Shown: positions 1 through 11,062 of the stretch, piece by piece
Numbering within the stretch: the first letter of the stretch is position 1
Layout: every line of letters begins with the position of its first letter
Program-made: the position numbers and the translations under genes
Notes under the pieces: generated by a model
What the model saw: only the letters and a program-made list of their open reading frames with translations
Databases searched by the model: none
Told to the model about the DNA's origin: nothing
NCBI GenBank assembly: GCA_022376465.1
Contig: JACDTU010000008.1
Coordinates: 248,001-312,000 of the forward strand
DNA length: 64,000 nucleotides
From: Cubamyces lactineus
Lineage: Eukaryota; Basidiomycota; Agaricomycetes; Polyporales; Polyporaceae
Direction: 5' to 3'

Positions 1-3000
1 CAACCAACTCAAAGACTTTTCGCCGTCGGAGTGCCTCTAGCTCCTCACGGCAAGCAGCCTTCCATTCCTTCTGCTCAGCCGGTGGTAGGTGAGCGATGTC
101 ACGGTAAGTCCACTCTCTAACGTTGGACGTATCGGGCAGATTCTCATCAACTGGTGGCACTGCTTTCATGAGCAGATAGTTGATAAGTCCTACTCCCCCT
201 TCCCGGCATAGTTGTGCCAGGACCAGTTCATCATGCATGGCGCACAGGGCATCTTCGACCTCGTCTGAAGATTGACCCGAGCCATTATCAGGTGCGCTGC
301 CAGACGCTTCTCCCGGGGCGGATGGAGCAGGTATGTCGCTTGGAGCGGGTGGTGCAGAACTACTGCCGGGAACAGATTCTGACCGAGACTTGCCAGTGGC
401 GCGGGAGCGACCCGACTGCTCACCAACAATCTTTTTCCACTCCCCCTGCTTCTCAATCTCTCTGAACTGTTGTACGGGATGCCGTGACTCTCCGTACACA
501 TTGCCTGGGCGAACTGGTACTCTCCGCTCACGTGTTGCACGCCTAGGCTTCTGAGGCGTAGGCAGCAATTCCGGCACATGGGGCAGCGGACTAGGAGTGC
601 GCACACGGGGTGGCATCTCAGGTGCATCGTCATGCTCCTGCTCCTGTCTCCTTTCAAGAGGTTGGTGGGGAGGATGACGTGGCTCATCGTCATCATCAGG
701 GCCCGAAGGAACGGTTGGTTCATGGTCAGATGGGTTTTCGTTCTCTGGATCATCAATCCGAGAGGTACGACGTCGCTGGTTGGTGGGACATTTAGGGAAC
801 ATATTCTCGTCGAACAATGCATGTGCTGACGTGAATATAACGTTGTTGGGTGACCACATGAACCTAAAGCCATGACCACCGGGGGCGACCCCAATGTACA
901 CCATAAGTTCTGACTTAGGCGAGAGCTTATTGGTTCGTACTGCAGGCGGTAAGTGCACATAGGCACCACACCCAAACACACGTAAGTGTTTGATAGATGG
1001 AGCTTCACCATTCAATGCCTCATAGGGGGTTCGCCACTTCAAGCGGCGTAAAGGCGTGCGGTTATACACATGAACAGCGTGCTCAATCGCAAATTCCCAC
1101 CATGATTGTGGTAGACAGGCGTCAAAGCGCATAGCTTCAGCCTTGTCTGAAAGAGTTCGCATGAGTCGTTCAGCACGGCCATTCTGCTGAGGCTGGTGCG
1201 GAACACTCTGGAGTATCTCTATGCCTTTGTCCTTAAGCAATGCATCAAATGCTTTGGACTTGTACTCTCCTCCACCGTCAGACATCCACTTCTGTACCTT
1301 CGTCTTGAATTGATTCTCGACGTTGGCAAGGAAGTGTTTTGTCGCTGTGAGCGCAGCATCCTTGGAGCGCAGACACACAGCCCAAGCATACGATGTATGA
1401 TCATCGAGAAACATGATCGCATACTTGTATTTGTGGTAGGAGTCGACGGGGAATGACTTCAAGTCCGAGTGAATAAGCTCAAAAGGACGAGAAGCGCGTC
1501 GAACGGATGGCGGGAAGGACCGTAAGGGCATCTTCCCTTCTGCGCATCCGCGGCATAGAGGTTCCTCCTTAGGGAACTCAATGGTAGGGAAATCTGCAGT
1601 GTGTTCCCTTGCATGCCTTAGTACATCCTCGGAAGGATGTCCCAAGCGATGGTGCATGGTCTGGTAATCAAGGTTACAGACCGTTGGAAAGATATACAAC
1701 GCATCCCTCGCGTGAAGCGACTCGACACAGTAGACAGTGTCATTGGGAGTGCGTGGATGAAAAACCAGGAATGGCTTTCCTGATCTTTGCAAGATGCTGA
1801 CTCTCTCAGCATTTCCGCTCACTCGCATTCCTTTCTGAAGGAATTCTCCCATAGAAAGAAGGCGGATAGATAAATCTGGCATAAAGTAGACAGGTGCGAT
1901 GCGTACTGTCGTGTGACCGCCAGATGGTAACGGACAGTTCAGAAGAACAGTCCCAGATCCCTTGACAAAGGCAACGCCATTCGCAGTATGAACAACAATG
2001 TCTTCACTTAGCGGCGCATACTCAATGTAATCATCCATATCATTGGTGAAATGGAGAGATGCGCCCGAGTCAAGCATCCATTGAGGATTTTGGTCAGCCT
2101 TACTCTTGCCCTTGCAACAAGCACATTCCGCGAATGAAACAGAATGACTACATTGTTCAAATGAAATACAGACAGAGTTCTGCAAACTAACTACTGCAGA
2201 TCCATCCACACTGTTACATGTTGCTGCTGGAAGAAGCGCATCAGCGTGTTGTCTGTAGGGCAGAGTGAGAAGTACTGACCGCACTTGCTCGTCATACTGC
2301 TCATAGAGACCAGCCGCATTGGCGATCTCCATGTCCACGTCGTCATCTTCGTAGCCGAAGGAGACAGTGGATTCCGCATCGTCATCCCTTTCAGTCCAGT
2401 CGATGCGCTCAGCCAAGGTAAGGCGAGTCCGCTTCGACAAGTGACTGTCCGCGCTGTCCGAGTCGATCTCGACGATCTGGCTAGAACCCTCCCCCTTGTC
2501 GCTGACCTTAATTACGCTTTCCAAAGTGCGAATGGGCTCAGGACTGGGCGTGATGTCGAGGTCGCGAGCAAGGTTGAAGGCACACTTGAGGGTAGGATAC
2601 TTCGACTCACCCTCAGGGCCGTTAACCCGGACAGGCTTGCGCAGAAGCGCACGCGGATCGACAGTCGTGGTAGGACCGTCAGAGATGGCCGCGGTGGAAG
2701 CAAGGTGGGCGTGGTCATGGTCTGAAGACTTCTGACCCTTACGCTTCCCTCGCCAAGCTTTGCCCTTGCCCTTCTGCTGCTGCTGCTGCGAGTCACCGTT
2801 GCGGTGTTGCTGCTGCTGCTGCTTGAAGGCAGGATCTTTGCCCTTGCGCTTGACAGCGCTGAGCTTCTTCGCCTCGCCAACTTTGCGGTTGCCCTTTGAC
2901 ACCAACGCCTCCCAGGAAGCCACGAGTGCTTCCCGAGCATCAGTAGTGGTCAGGTCTGCTAGCTCATTGTCATTAAGACAGAGCTGAATTGCGGTCTCAT

Positions 3001-3493
3001 ACCGCGGCGGCGCTGCGTCCAAGATCATCAAGGCACGCAGGTTCATAGGGATGTTAATCCCCGCACCACTCAGTTGGTCGAGGTTCCCTTGGATCTTAGC
3101 GATCGCAGGGCCAGGATGCTCATTCGACGGGATGCGCACACTGGTGGCGGCCTTATAGAAACTATAGGCACCCATCGACGAGGTAGTCCCGTAGAGGCTC
3201 TTAAGGGCGCTCCACAGCTCCTTGGGAGTCGCCTTGTCTTTCACAAGGCTACTCACCTCAGGGCTGAGCCGGAGGCAGATACAGCCCATCGCCTTCATCA
3301 TCATCTGATTCCAGGCGACGACTTCGCTCCGGTTTCTACCGTCTTCCTCAAGGGTAGGGGCAGCGATGCCCTCAGGAGGCTCAACGACGAGCCAAACCTC
3401 CTGCTGCTGAAGGTAAGCCTTCATCAGGTCGACCCACTGAGGGTAGTTTGAACCGTCAAGGACAGGAACGAGCTGAGTGAGCGAGTTGGACAT
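1..3493 (-). CDS. Ty1/copia gag-pol polyprotein, partial at left edge
   Basis: A single reading frame starts at ATG 3493 and stays open for about 1164 codons to the window edge, where the reverse transcriptase domain begins. Gag occupies roughly residues 1-240 and is followed by a Gln-rich basic linker. The aspartic protease motif LDSGAS is at residues 474-479. The integrase follows: an HHCC zinc-binding region (HHRLGH near 614, CRGC near 645), then the catalytic triad D677, D739 and E775. The D739-E775 spacing is the DX35E expected of integrases. The order protease-integrase-RT identifies Ty1/copia rather than gypsy. I saw no frameshift or internal stop in the stretches I translated, unlike most neighbouring elements, so this copy may be recent. 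RT and RNase H lie outside the window, so competence cannot be judged. The product would process itself and insert cDNA into the genome. Confidence 0.93.
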   Translation of the reverse strand, partial: MSNSLTQLVPVLDGSNYPQWVDLMKAYLQQQEVWLVVEPPEGIAAPTLEEDGRNRSEVVAWNQMMMKAMGCICLRLSPEVSSLVKDKATPKELWSALKSLYGTTSSMGAYSFYKAATSVRIPSNEHPGPAIAKIQGNLDQLSGAGINIPMNLRALMILDAAPPRYETAIQLCLNDNELADLTTTDAREALVASWEALVSKGNRKVGEAKKLSAVKRKGKDPAFKQQQQQHRNGDSQQQQQKGKGKAWRGKRKGQKSSDHDHAHLASTAAISDGPTTTVDPRALLRKPVRVNGPEGESKYPTLKCAFNLARDLDITPSPEPIRTLESVIKVSDKGEGSSQIVEIDSDSADSHLSKRTRLTLAERIDWTERDDDAESTVSFGYEDDDVDMEIANAAGLYEQYDEQVRSVLLTLPYRQHADALLPAATCNSVDGSAVVSLQNSVCISFEQCSHSVSFAECACCKGKSKADQNPQWMLDSGASLHFTNDMDDYIEYAPLSEDIVVHTANGVAFVKGSGTVLLNCPLPSGGHTTVRIAPVYFMPDLSIRLLSMGEFLQKGMRVSGNAERVSILQRSGKPFLVFHPRTPNDTVYCVESLHARDALYIFPTVCNLDYQTMHHRLGHPSEDVLRHAREHTADFPTIEFPKEEPLCRGCAEGKMPLRSFPPSVRRASRPFELIHSDLKSFPVDSYHKYKYAIMFLDDHTSYAWAVCLRSKDAALTATKHFLANVENQFKTKVQKWMSDGGGEYKSKAFDALLKDKGIEILQSVPHQPQQNGRAERLMRTLSDKAEAMRFDACLPQSWWEFAIEHAVHVYNRTPLRRLKWRTPYEALNGEAPSIKHLRVFGCGAYVHLPPAVRTNKLSPKSELMVYIGVAPGGHGFRFMWSPNNVIFTSAHALFDENMFPKCPTNQRRRTSRIDDPENENPSDHEPTVPSGPDDDDEPRHPPHQPLERRQEQEHDDAPEMPPRVRTPSPLPHVPELLPTPQKPRRATRERRVPVRPGNVYGESRHPVQQFREIEKQGEWKKIVGEQSGRSRATGKSRSESVPGSSSAPPAPSDIPAPSAPGEASGSAPDNGSGQSSDEVEDALCAMHDELVLAQLCREGGVGLINYLLMKAVPPVDENLPDTSNVREWTYRDIAHLPPAEQKEWKAACREELEALRRRKVFELV

Positions 3494-3807
3494 GGTGGTG
3501 TTAAGGGAGTCTGTAGGGACAGAATGTCAGCATTTGTCCATGCGCACAACAAGGCAGCCATGACGGCGCCAAGGGCAGCAATGCTGAACACTCCCTAAGC
3601 TCTAGCGGCATAGGTGCAGCCTACATGGCGCACACTAAGGGCCGCAACGTCTAGCCCCACTAGGGTGACGTCCAGGTATTGCTGGGCGCACAAAAGCAAG
3701 GCCTTGCCAGGCACAAGCTTTGGCATCAACCAGCTGAGCTGAGCTGGGAGCATCAGGATCGCAGCCTTGCCAGGCGCAGATCCAAGCATCAACCAGGGCT
3801 CATAACC
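3494..3807 (-). other. copia leader with putative primer-binding site
   Basis: This is the untranslated leader between the 5' LTR and the gag ATG. Immediately after the LTR end the minus strand reads GGTTATGAGCCCTGG, the place and style of a copia primer-binding site related to initiator tRNA-Met. The match to a specific tRNA was not tested. No ORF is supported here. Confidence 0.6.
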
Positions 3808-4105
3808 TGTTGAGCAGGGCTTGTTATGCAGTGGAAAGCCCCACTAGCTCACTTACCTGTAGAGCTCTGAATAGAGGCACACGTAGGGATTGAAGGTTAA
3901 GAGCGACTTGTTGTACTGCTCCTACAGAGCAGCCTTATATACATGTACACGGAGGCTATGATGTAATACTGTATAGTACGATGTCATACTATGTAGTACC
4001 TCAGCCACAGTGTCCGGAACTTTCTCCAGGAGACTGGTAGCCTCGTGTCCATTCCCGCTTACTAGCCTGCTATTAGTCAGCGCCTAATGCGCGTCTAGTT
4101 CAACA
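3808..4105 (-). repeat. 5' LTR of the copia element
   Basis: This 298-bp LTR starts TGTTGAACTAG and ends GCTCAACA on the minus strand, so it has the short inverted ends TGTTG/CAACA. A TATATAAG box lies near 3930-3937. Its left partner and the target-site duplication lie outside the window. The upper boundary is independently defined: it interrupts the gypsy reading frame right after the conserved TQAD residues that follow RNase H. Confidence 0.88.
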
Positions 4106-6240
4106 TCTGCTTGGGTGAGGGATTTTCCAGGTTGATGCTTGATTGCGATGTTGAATTCTGAGAGGAATAAATGCCATTGAGCTTGTCTACGATTTAACTT
4201 CTGCACCGTACGGAAATACGTCAGATTTTTGTGATCTGAGAGAATTTCCACAGGATGAGGGGATCCCTGTAGAAAATGTTGCCATGCTTCGAGAGCTCGA
4301 ACAATGGCTAACAATTCTCTATCATAAATCTGATAGTTCCGCTCTGCAGGAGTGAAAGATTTGGACAAATAGGCACATGGATGCCATCGTCCATCTTCCC
4401 CTTGCTGTCGTAGTACAGCGCCTGTTGCGACCTTAGATGCATCGCACTCTATTTGAAACAGTTTATCCGGATCCGGGATTTGTAGGATCGGTTCTTCTGT
4501 AAACCGTTTCTTGGGTGTCTTGAATGCTTCTTGACAATCTTGAGACCACACAAAGGGCTTGTCCTTCTTCGTTAATTCCGTGAGGGGTCGAACTATCTTG
4601 GAATAATCCCGAATGAATCGTCGGTAAAAATTCCCGAACCCTAAAAACGCTTGGACTTGCTTGACCGTCTTCGGTGGTTCCCACTCAACAATTGCCTTGA
4701 GTTTAATGGGATCCATAGTGACTACTCCTGGCCGGATGATTGACCCTAAGAATTCGACTTCTTGCCTATCGAATTCACATTTTTCCGCCTTGAGGAATAA
4801 ATCGCTATCTTGGAGCCGTTGTAAGGCTCTCCTTGTCCTTTCATGATGTTCTTCGATGTTGTTCGAGAATATTAGGATGTCATCCATGTAAATGACCATC
4901 CATCCTTCCTGGAGCATATCTCGAAAGATGTTGTTCATCATGTTTTGGAATGTTGCCGGTGCGTTGCACAATCCAAAAAACATGACCGTTGGTTCGAACA
5001 ATCCACTTGGTGTAATAAACGCAGCTTTCCACTCATCACCCTCCTTGATGCGAACATTATTGTATCCTGCTCGCACATCAAGTTTGGTGAATATTGTGGC
5101 CCCCTTCAGCCGGTCAATAATGTCACTAATGAGCGGCAAAGGGTATGCGTTTTTCACTGTCCCCTCATTAAGAGCCCGGTAATCTTGAACCGGTCGAAGA
5201 CTCCCATCTTTCTTGGTGACAAAGAAAAATGGCGAGGCTAAGGGAGACTTGGATTTTCGAATATATCCTTTCTCGAGATTCTCCGCAATGAACTTATCGA
5301 GTTCTTCACGTTCCATGTAAGTCAACGGGTAGATCTTCCTCCATGAACCTTTGGTGTTATAATCGAAGTCCTTCTTGAATTCGATTGCATGGTCCCATGG
5401 TCTCGAGGGTGGAAATCTACTTGCTGCCTTCTTCTCAAAGACCTGTCGATAGTCCTTTACAAAATCCGGCAGGATTTCGTCCAAGGTCTTTTCCTTCTGG
5501 TCCTTCTTCGCTGCTATAGCGATCTCCGTAGACTTATTAATCTTTCGAATTTTCTTCTTGCGATACCATTGTTCAATGGTTCTCGAAGGATTGAACGTAA
5601 GTCTTTTGGAGTCTGGGTCTTCGTCGTCCTCATCCGGCAGAGCACGCACAAATGAGACGACCAAATCTTGATTTAGAGGCTTGACTGGGAAATTCCATAG
5701 CATTCCCTCGGGTGGGTCGTGTTTGCATTGGTATTTATGAATTTGCTGTTCCTTCTTGATAATATCCGGCTTGAAAGTGACTCGGCCACTTTCCCAGTCG
5801 ATATTAGGATTATATCTGCAAATCCATGGCATGCCGAATAGGACATCGTCCCGTCCAATGTCGGCAACATACCAATTGGTTGGAAGTTTCTTTCCTTGGA
5901 GATTGAAAGTTCCTTCCACCCGATGGGTAATAGTTCCCATACTATTGACGCTATCATCCGTGTTCCGAAAAGTCAGAGTCTTTGGTAGTCTGACTGTCGG
6001 AAGATTGTACTTGTCTACAATCTTTCTGTTGACGATGACTGCGTCCGCGCCCGTGTTGATGAGCCCTTTGATTTCGACGGCTTTGTCCTGAACTTGCATG
6101 TAACCGGGTATAAGCAGAGCACTTCGTCTCCGCTCCGTATTTGTTACAATAGTTACATGCAGTTCCTTTGGCAAGTCAGGCGTTGAGTCTGCTTGCCTGC
6201 CTAAAAACCCGTCTCGAAATCTGTAGCTCTGAGTGCGTTA
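4084..6240 (-). pseudogene. gypsy pol (protease, RT, RNase H), truncated by the copia insertion
   Basis: The pol frame opens at about 6238 inside the gag tail and runs to 4106; the last codons to the stop at 4084 are copia LTR sequence. Counting from 6174, the protease motif LINTGADAV is near residue 40, with Asn where the catalytic Asp is usual. The RT has YMDD near 429, preceded by the GLCNAPATFQ segment. RNase H begins with IECDAS and reaches GKSLTQAD, where integrase should follow. It instead meets the copia LTR, so the integrase was split off and probably continues beyond the left edge. Pol is in the -1 frame relative to gag and would be made by frameshifting at 6204-6210. The Asn in the protease site, or a sequence change there, may already inactivate it. 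Confidence 0.9.
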
Positions 6241-6730
6241 ATAGAAATATTGTCCTCTTCATCGTCACTTTCTTCGTCTGAGACTTCCTCAGTCTCGTCC
6301 TCCAAATCCTCCTCTGTAACCTGTCGTACCTTCCGACTAACAGGTTTACCAGGTTTCTTGGGTTTGGAAGGACAGTCCCTAGAAATATGTCCCGGCTTCC
6401 TGCACCGGAAACATAATCCCTTGTCCTGCAACTCCTATCTTTCCTTGACAGAGAGTTTGTTAATGTCGAGCGAATCATCCTCAACATTAACCATCTCGAC
6501 GTTCTTCTTCGTCTTCAAAGTTTTAGCCTTTCTTCCTTTGCGATTGGCCAAAATTTTCTCCGTAAGATGGTAGCTATGGTTGATCTCCTTTGCTTGAGTC
6601 ATCCACTCCTCGATGTTCGTTGGTGGAGGATATGACATGGAAATCTTCCTCAACAAATATTCTGGAAGCGCATTCCTATAAAGAGCAAGTTGCGCTGCTG
6701 AGTCTAGAATATTTCCTTTGAGGGCCAGAT
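6201..6730 (-). pseudogene. gypsy gag C-terminal part with zinc knuckle
   Basis: The frame contains a helical capsid-like stretch and the CCHC knuckle CFRCRKPGHISRDC, followed by an acidic tail ending at TAG 6201-6203. One in-frame TAG at 6435-6437 splits it. The N-terminal part is cut at 6730 by an LTR insertion; rejoining the flanks restores the frame (EFTNLALKG), but TGA and TAA codons lie a few residues further upstream, so the upstream gag is also decayed. Gag would form the virus-like particle and bind element RNA through the knuckle. Confidence 0.82.
6204..6210 (-). promoter_or_regulatory. putative -1 frameshift heptamer GGGTTTT
   Basis: In the gag frame the codons read ACG GGT TTT TAG, giving an X XXY YYZ heptamer (G GGT TTT) directly before the gag stop. 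Slipping back one base gives GGG TTT TTA GGC, which is exactly the pol frame. A downstream stimulatory structure was not analysed. Confidence 0.65.
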
Positions 6731-7201
6731 TGTTACAAACGTACAATTGGTGGGTCATGAACTTTATGATTTGTTATGGACTTGTGCTTCGTTCCCTGTA
6801 CGATACATATATGGCGGACTCTAGGACTGTGGCTATGGTTCTTTAGTTCAGGAATGTTCTCGTCTCAGTTAGGACTTTCTAGCACTTACTCTATACTTAC
6901 CATATAGGGATGCACAGTTGCTTCTGCGCAGCCGCCCGCGGTGCACAGCAGCACTGCCACAGTGGTAGTAGATTCAACTAGCACTGACTACAATGTACCA
7001 GAAAGTTCTTGTATACACTAAAACATTCCTCTCCTCCTCTTCTGTTCATATATATAAGAGGCGACGCCACAGAGTAACCCTTAGCTTTCAGTCTCTTCAC
7101 AAATTACAATTTTGGTTGCTCGTTAACTTCCTTTCAACTGAACATATTAGAGCTATAAGCTATCTATTCATTGATGTCTAAAGGCTTGATAGTTTAAGAG
7201 T
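6731..7201 (+). repeat. solo LTR (family A), 3' end shortened
   Basis: It starts TGTTACAAACGTACAATTGG and carries a TATATATAAG promoter box near 7050. It is homologous to the LTRs at 20295-20785 (opposite strand) and 31149-31694. The last 17 or so bases expected from those copies (to GTAACA) are missing. The 5-bp target duplication CAGAT is still present at 6726-6730 and 7202-7206. This suggests a small deletion between CA microhomologies after insertion. Confidence 0.85.
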
Positions 7202-7429
7202 CAGATTGGTGAACTCTCAGCAGAGCCACGCAACTTACACAATCTCACAAACATCCTGGACGCGCCATGAACACTTGACCAGGGCTACTACGTATGTATG
7301 CACTAAGCAAGAGTTGCCCCACCAATGGTGCTCTTGCATCAACACTGCTATTCCAGGTGAGAGCCTGCCATCTGGCAGCCTTATGCACATCAAAATGACC
7401 CAGCATCCGTCAGTCTGGATTGCTCACCT

Positions 7430-8165
7430 TTGACCGGGCAATGCAGGCATACAGCACTACACAACTCTCTGAAGCACTCGTGCACTTCATTGTGCAATAC
7501 CAGAACCCCCACCTCACTGCAGCTGAAGTCCGGCGTGAAGCTGCATCTACCTTCCTTTTCAAACCCTCTTGGTGTACCATCACCTGAAGTTCGTCCTTGA
7601 AAATGCCCAACAGCTCAGGATCATGGAAGACATGCATGACAGCACCCATTCATGCCCAGAGCGCAAGGACAAGCACGGGCAGGTTGTGCTAGGTCATTTT
7701 GATACTGTACTGATCAAAGAGAATGGCGCTAGCAGGCCAACAGGTGTTCTAGGTCGGTATACAAGTTCAGAAAGTCATGGAGATAACTCATTTCATCCTT
7801 GTAGGCTACCGGGTTGGGCGCGTACAGTTGCTCTTAGAAATACCAAAGCAGGCTGTAAAGTGCATCTTCCCCGGCCAGATCATACCTGGCCATCTGGCCT
7901 ACTTTGAGTGGTATAGTGCATACACCATGCCAAATTAGGTCCATGGGTCATACAAGGTGACCCAGCTGTGTGGCCGTGCAGGAGAAAAGCCACCAAGTAT
8001 CATCGAGATTGCTTAAATCCATAGGTTGTGTCATTTGTACCCAGATTTTGGTGCATCCACACCTTAAGACTGGTCAAGTAGCACCGTGCTTGACCAATCC
8101 ACACATTTTTGGGTGAACCCTTTTGTGGACTTGCACATGTACACAACACTCTTTTAGATAGATGT
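7430..8165 (+). pseudogene. decayed protein-coding remnant, family not identified
   Basis: Consistent coding segments appear in shifting frames: an N-terminal part with HFIVQYQNPHLTAAEVRREA, then ENAQQLRIMEDMHDSTH, then a region around IPKQAVKCIFPGQIIPGH, then LCHLYPDFG and FWVNPFVDLHMYTT near the end. Internal stops and at least three frame changes separate them. Similar uncharacterised proteins are, to my memory, multi-copy in agaricomycetes, which would fit a mobile-element gene, but I cannot name the family. It lies on the opposite strand to the gypsy beside it. No catalytic motif was recognised. Confidence 0.45.
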
Positions 8166-9819
8166 GATCTCTGATGCCATGTTTACTAATAGTGTTTGAA
8201 AAGGTGCCTCTTAGTTGTTAATTAGCTGGGTCCAATGTTTGGATATTAATTAGTACTGCATTATCTGAGTTATATGAGTCATATAATATTAGATCCGGAT
8301 AATACTAATGTTCCTCCAGCTTAGGCATAGTTGTCATGTGAGGTTTTTCCTGACTCTGATGCATTATCAGCATCAATAGAGGGTGCTTCAGAAGTGCATT
8401 TGTTGCAGCATGCTGAAGGTAGGCCTTCTAGATGGTACCATCAGCATAGAACGTGGCACCGGAGCAGCATACTCATGACGTACCTGTTTCCCAGGCAGGA
8501 TTCCCAAAGTATTGGTCACTAACCTTGTGTCAACAGCATGGTGCTTTGATCCAATGCCGAAGAACTGTTTCAATATTCTTTTTATACCTTGGGACTTCTG
8601 GTTTGGATAACTGGTCCATAGACTGAAAGGTATGCGGGTTCATGGCTGAACTCCTCTGCTTCTATTGCCACCCCTTTTGCTGCTGGAACACTGAGCATTT
8701 GACTAGCATTATTGCCTCAGCATGGATATCAGGTGAATGACCCACTTGGCCAGCACATTGCATCCCAACTGAAAGTGAGGGTGGCACACCAAAGTGGACG
8801 ATGTATTGCACATCTGGAATGTCAGCACCCTATCCACCACAATGTGAGATACATAGTCAGCCAAGAGGTGTAAGTATACACTGACATACCATGCCAACAG
8901 ATTCAGTGCCAACAAGGATTCAGACGGCACTATCCACTGAGCTCTTACTATTCCATGAAAAGCACTGAGTCAATCAACACGCACTTAATGGTTGATTTGA
9001 CTCTGTAGAATAGGAGTTATCACCAAGACTTCAGTTTGAGTGCCGGCTAAACTCACCTGCAATGGTAGTGAGTAAGGCGGCTAATATCACCATTATTTTG
9101 CTGTACTTCACCACGTACACATAAATTCTACAATGGCACAAGTCACCCATCACCATAGCCAAAACACACATGTAGTGATTCTGGGTGCTAAATGACAACA
9201 ACCACAATCTTGTCAAATTCACCATTAGATGAGGGGGAAATGACTGCATGGTGCAATCACCATGTATAGATTGAAGATCATTCAGACTTGCTCGTGCACG
9301 CTCACTGGATCTATTTCGAACTAAAGCACAGCTTAATTCATTCTGACAGTGATACAATGCATGTACATTAGAGGACCTCGAGCTATTGATGATGGATCGA
9401 TGTGCAAGCTCAACTTGGAAGGGCTGGTGTTGGTGCTGAATCTCACGAGTAGCGCCAGCGTGGAGGCACTCACATGCTGATACCTAATCCTCCAGAAGCT
9501 GCCTCTGCTCCTCCTTCCATATTGTCATTGTTGCTGTGGTGGCACTGGTTCCCATTGCCATCTGCCGTGTCCGACTTCTTCTTGATATAACCTTGCTTGT
9601 ATGGATGCTTTCTCTTATTCTGCATGTACTGTTTTGCTATCACCGCAGTAGCCCAGTTGTTGATGTAGCAGCGGAGGACAAGGTGTGCTTCACATGCCTA
9701 GAAGCAGGCTATGGTGTCGTGGTGAGTACAAATCAGTAACATGTTAGGTTAGGAAAAATACAGCACGAAACAAGGTTGCCAGTTTATTGGCATCCTGACA
9801 GTGGAAGTCTTCAGTCCAG
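8166..9819. other. stretch without a supportable gene
   Basis: AT-leaning sequence with only short ORFs on either strand and no recognisable domain, TIR or LTR terminus. It is probably old repeat sequence decayed beyond recognition. Confidence 0.5.
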
Positions 9820-9839
9820 TCAAGCTATGCTCAGATAAC

Positions 9840-10441
9840 AAAACCATGGATCGTTCGCTGAAGGTGCATAATGCAGATACCATTGGTGAGTGACATTAGC
9901 CTTGAAATGACAGCATACACTCACCTCAACCTCAGCATAATCAACGCAATCCATATCCATAGCTTCTTGGATAGACCAACCAGATTCTGCCGGCCGGGCT
10001 ATCTCCGGCAAGTCTTCAAGACCAATGCCTGTTCTAGCTGCGGCAGGCACAGTGGCAGCAGTGTTGAGCTGTTGCTGAAGAACTGCATGAGCAGCTTCAG
10101 TGGCAGCTGCTTGCGCTTGCACCACCTCAGCAGCGGCCTCTTCAGCGATGACAACCTGGGTGTATGCTATGATGGTGGCCTGTTCAGCAGCCGTGATCTG
10201 GGCCTGCGCGGACATGAGGGCTTGAACGTGCTCGTTGGCTGTCTGCCGGACGTCCTAAAGCTCTATCTCAACTTGTGTCTGGGCTATACAGGTAAGCGTG
10301 ATGACAGTCAAAGAGTGCGTGAAGCTCACCAGTACCTAGAGTGAGGGATTCAACTTCCTTTTGCAGGTCACTAACAAGCGTTTCCAGCTGTTTCTTGGTC
10401 AAGTTCTGGAAGATATATTGGGTAAAATCAGCCCACATGAT
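9840..10441 (-). pseudogene. decayed spliced gene fragment with coiled-coil and Ala-rich region
   Basis: On the minus strand an ATG at 10441 opens a helical stretch beginning MWADFTQYIFQNLTKKQLE. A short intron follows (GTGAGC to TATAG near 10290-10336). The next segment is a long Ala/Gln-rich helix ending IARPAESGWSIQEAMDMD. A second donor (GTGAGT) lies near 9924. One in-frame TAG breaks the middle exon shortly after the first intron, so this is probably not functional. The heptad-like, Ala-rich composition suggests a coiled coil or a gag-like protein, but I do not recognise the family. Confidence 0.45.
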
Positions 10442-11062
10442 GAGAAGTCAAGATATTATGTATATACTTTCATGATTGATGCACAAGGTGCTGGTTTGAT
10501 GAGTCCGTGTGCTTCTGCCTGCAGATGTCAAAAAGGGAAGGTGTAAAAGAACAAGAAGGAGGAGAATGTCCAGTGTCCATGTCAAGGATGGGTGGGTTCA
10601 GGAGCAAGAGGGAAGGACATCTCCTGCTGCTTGCGGCTTTATGTGAAACAGGTTTGTTTTGGTCTGTTTTGGCCCTTATCGACTGCCACCATCTTGGTGA
10701 GCAATGAGGGCTGATTCATTGCACGGCCTGAAAGTTGAGAATTGGTTGCACAGCTCAGTGCCATCCACACTTGTACTCTTGCTCTCCTGACAAATATGCA
10801 TCTGCTTTTTGTCACATTTATCATGGGTCGGCATGGTTCTACAAAGGGAGCCAAGAAGCACTGCTTGAAATGTTGCTGCTATCACCATCCAGAGACTGTC
10901 AGTCATCATGAGTGTGGTACGCTTCCTGTACTCTCCAAGGCATCAAGGCAAGCCGAAGGTACTGCAGATGCAACATAGTCTCTTGAAGCTGACACGCTGT
11001 CATGCACTAATTTGGATTGGTACCTGGACATGGCAGGGAAGCAGACATAGGTCAGTGGGAAG
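10442..11062. other. stretch without a supportable gene
   Basis: Short overlapping ORFs on both strands, none with recognisable motifs. Nothing further can be supported. Confidence 0.45.

Noticed and set aside
190..1011. 273-codon minus-strand ORF
   Set aside because: It is an out-of-frame shadow of the copia gag-pol frame, which is open over the same interval and has the domain motifs.
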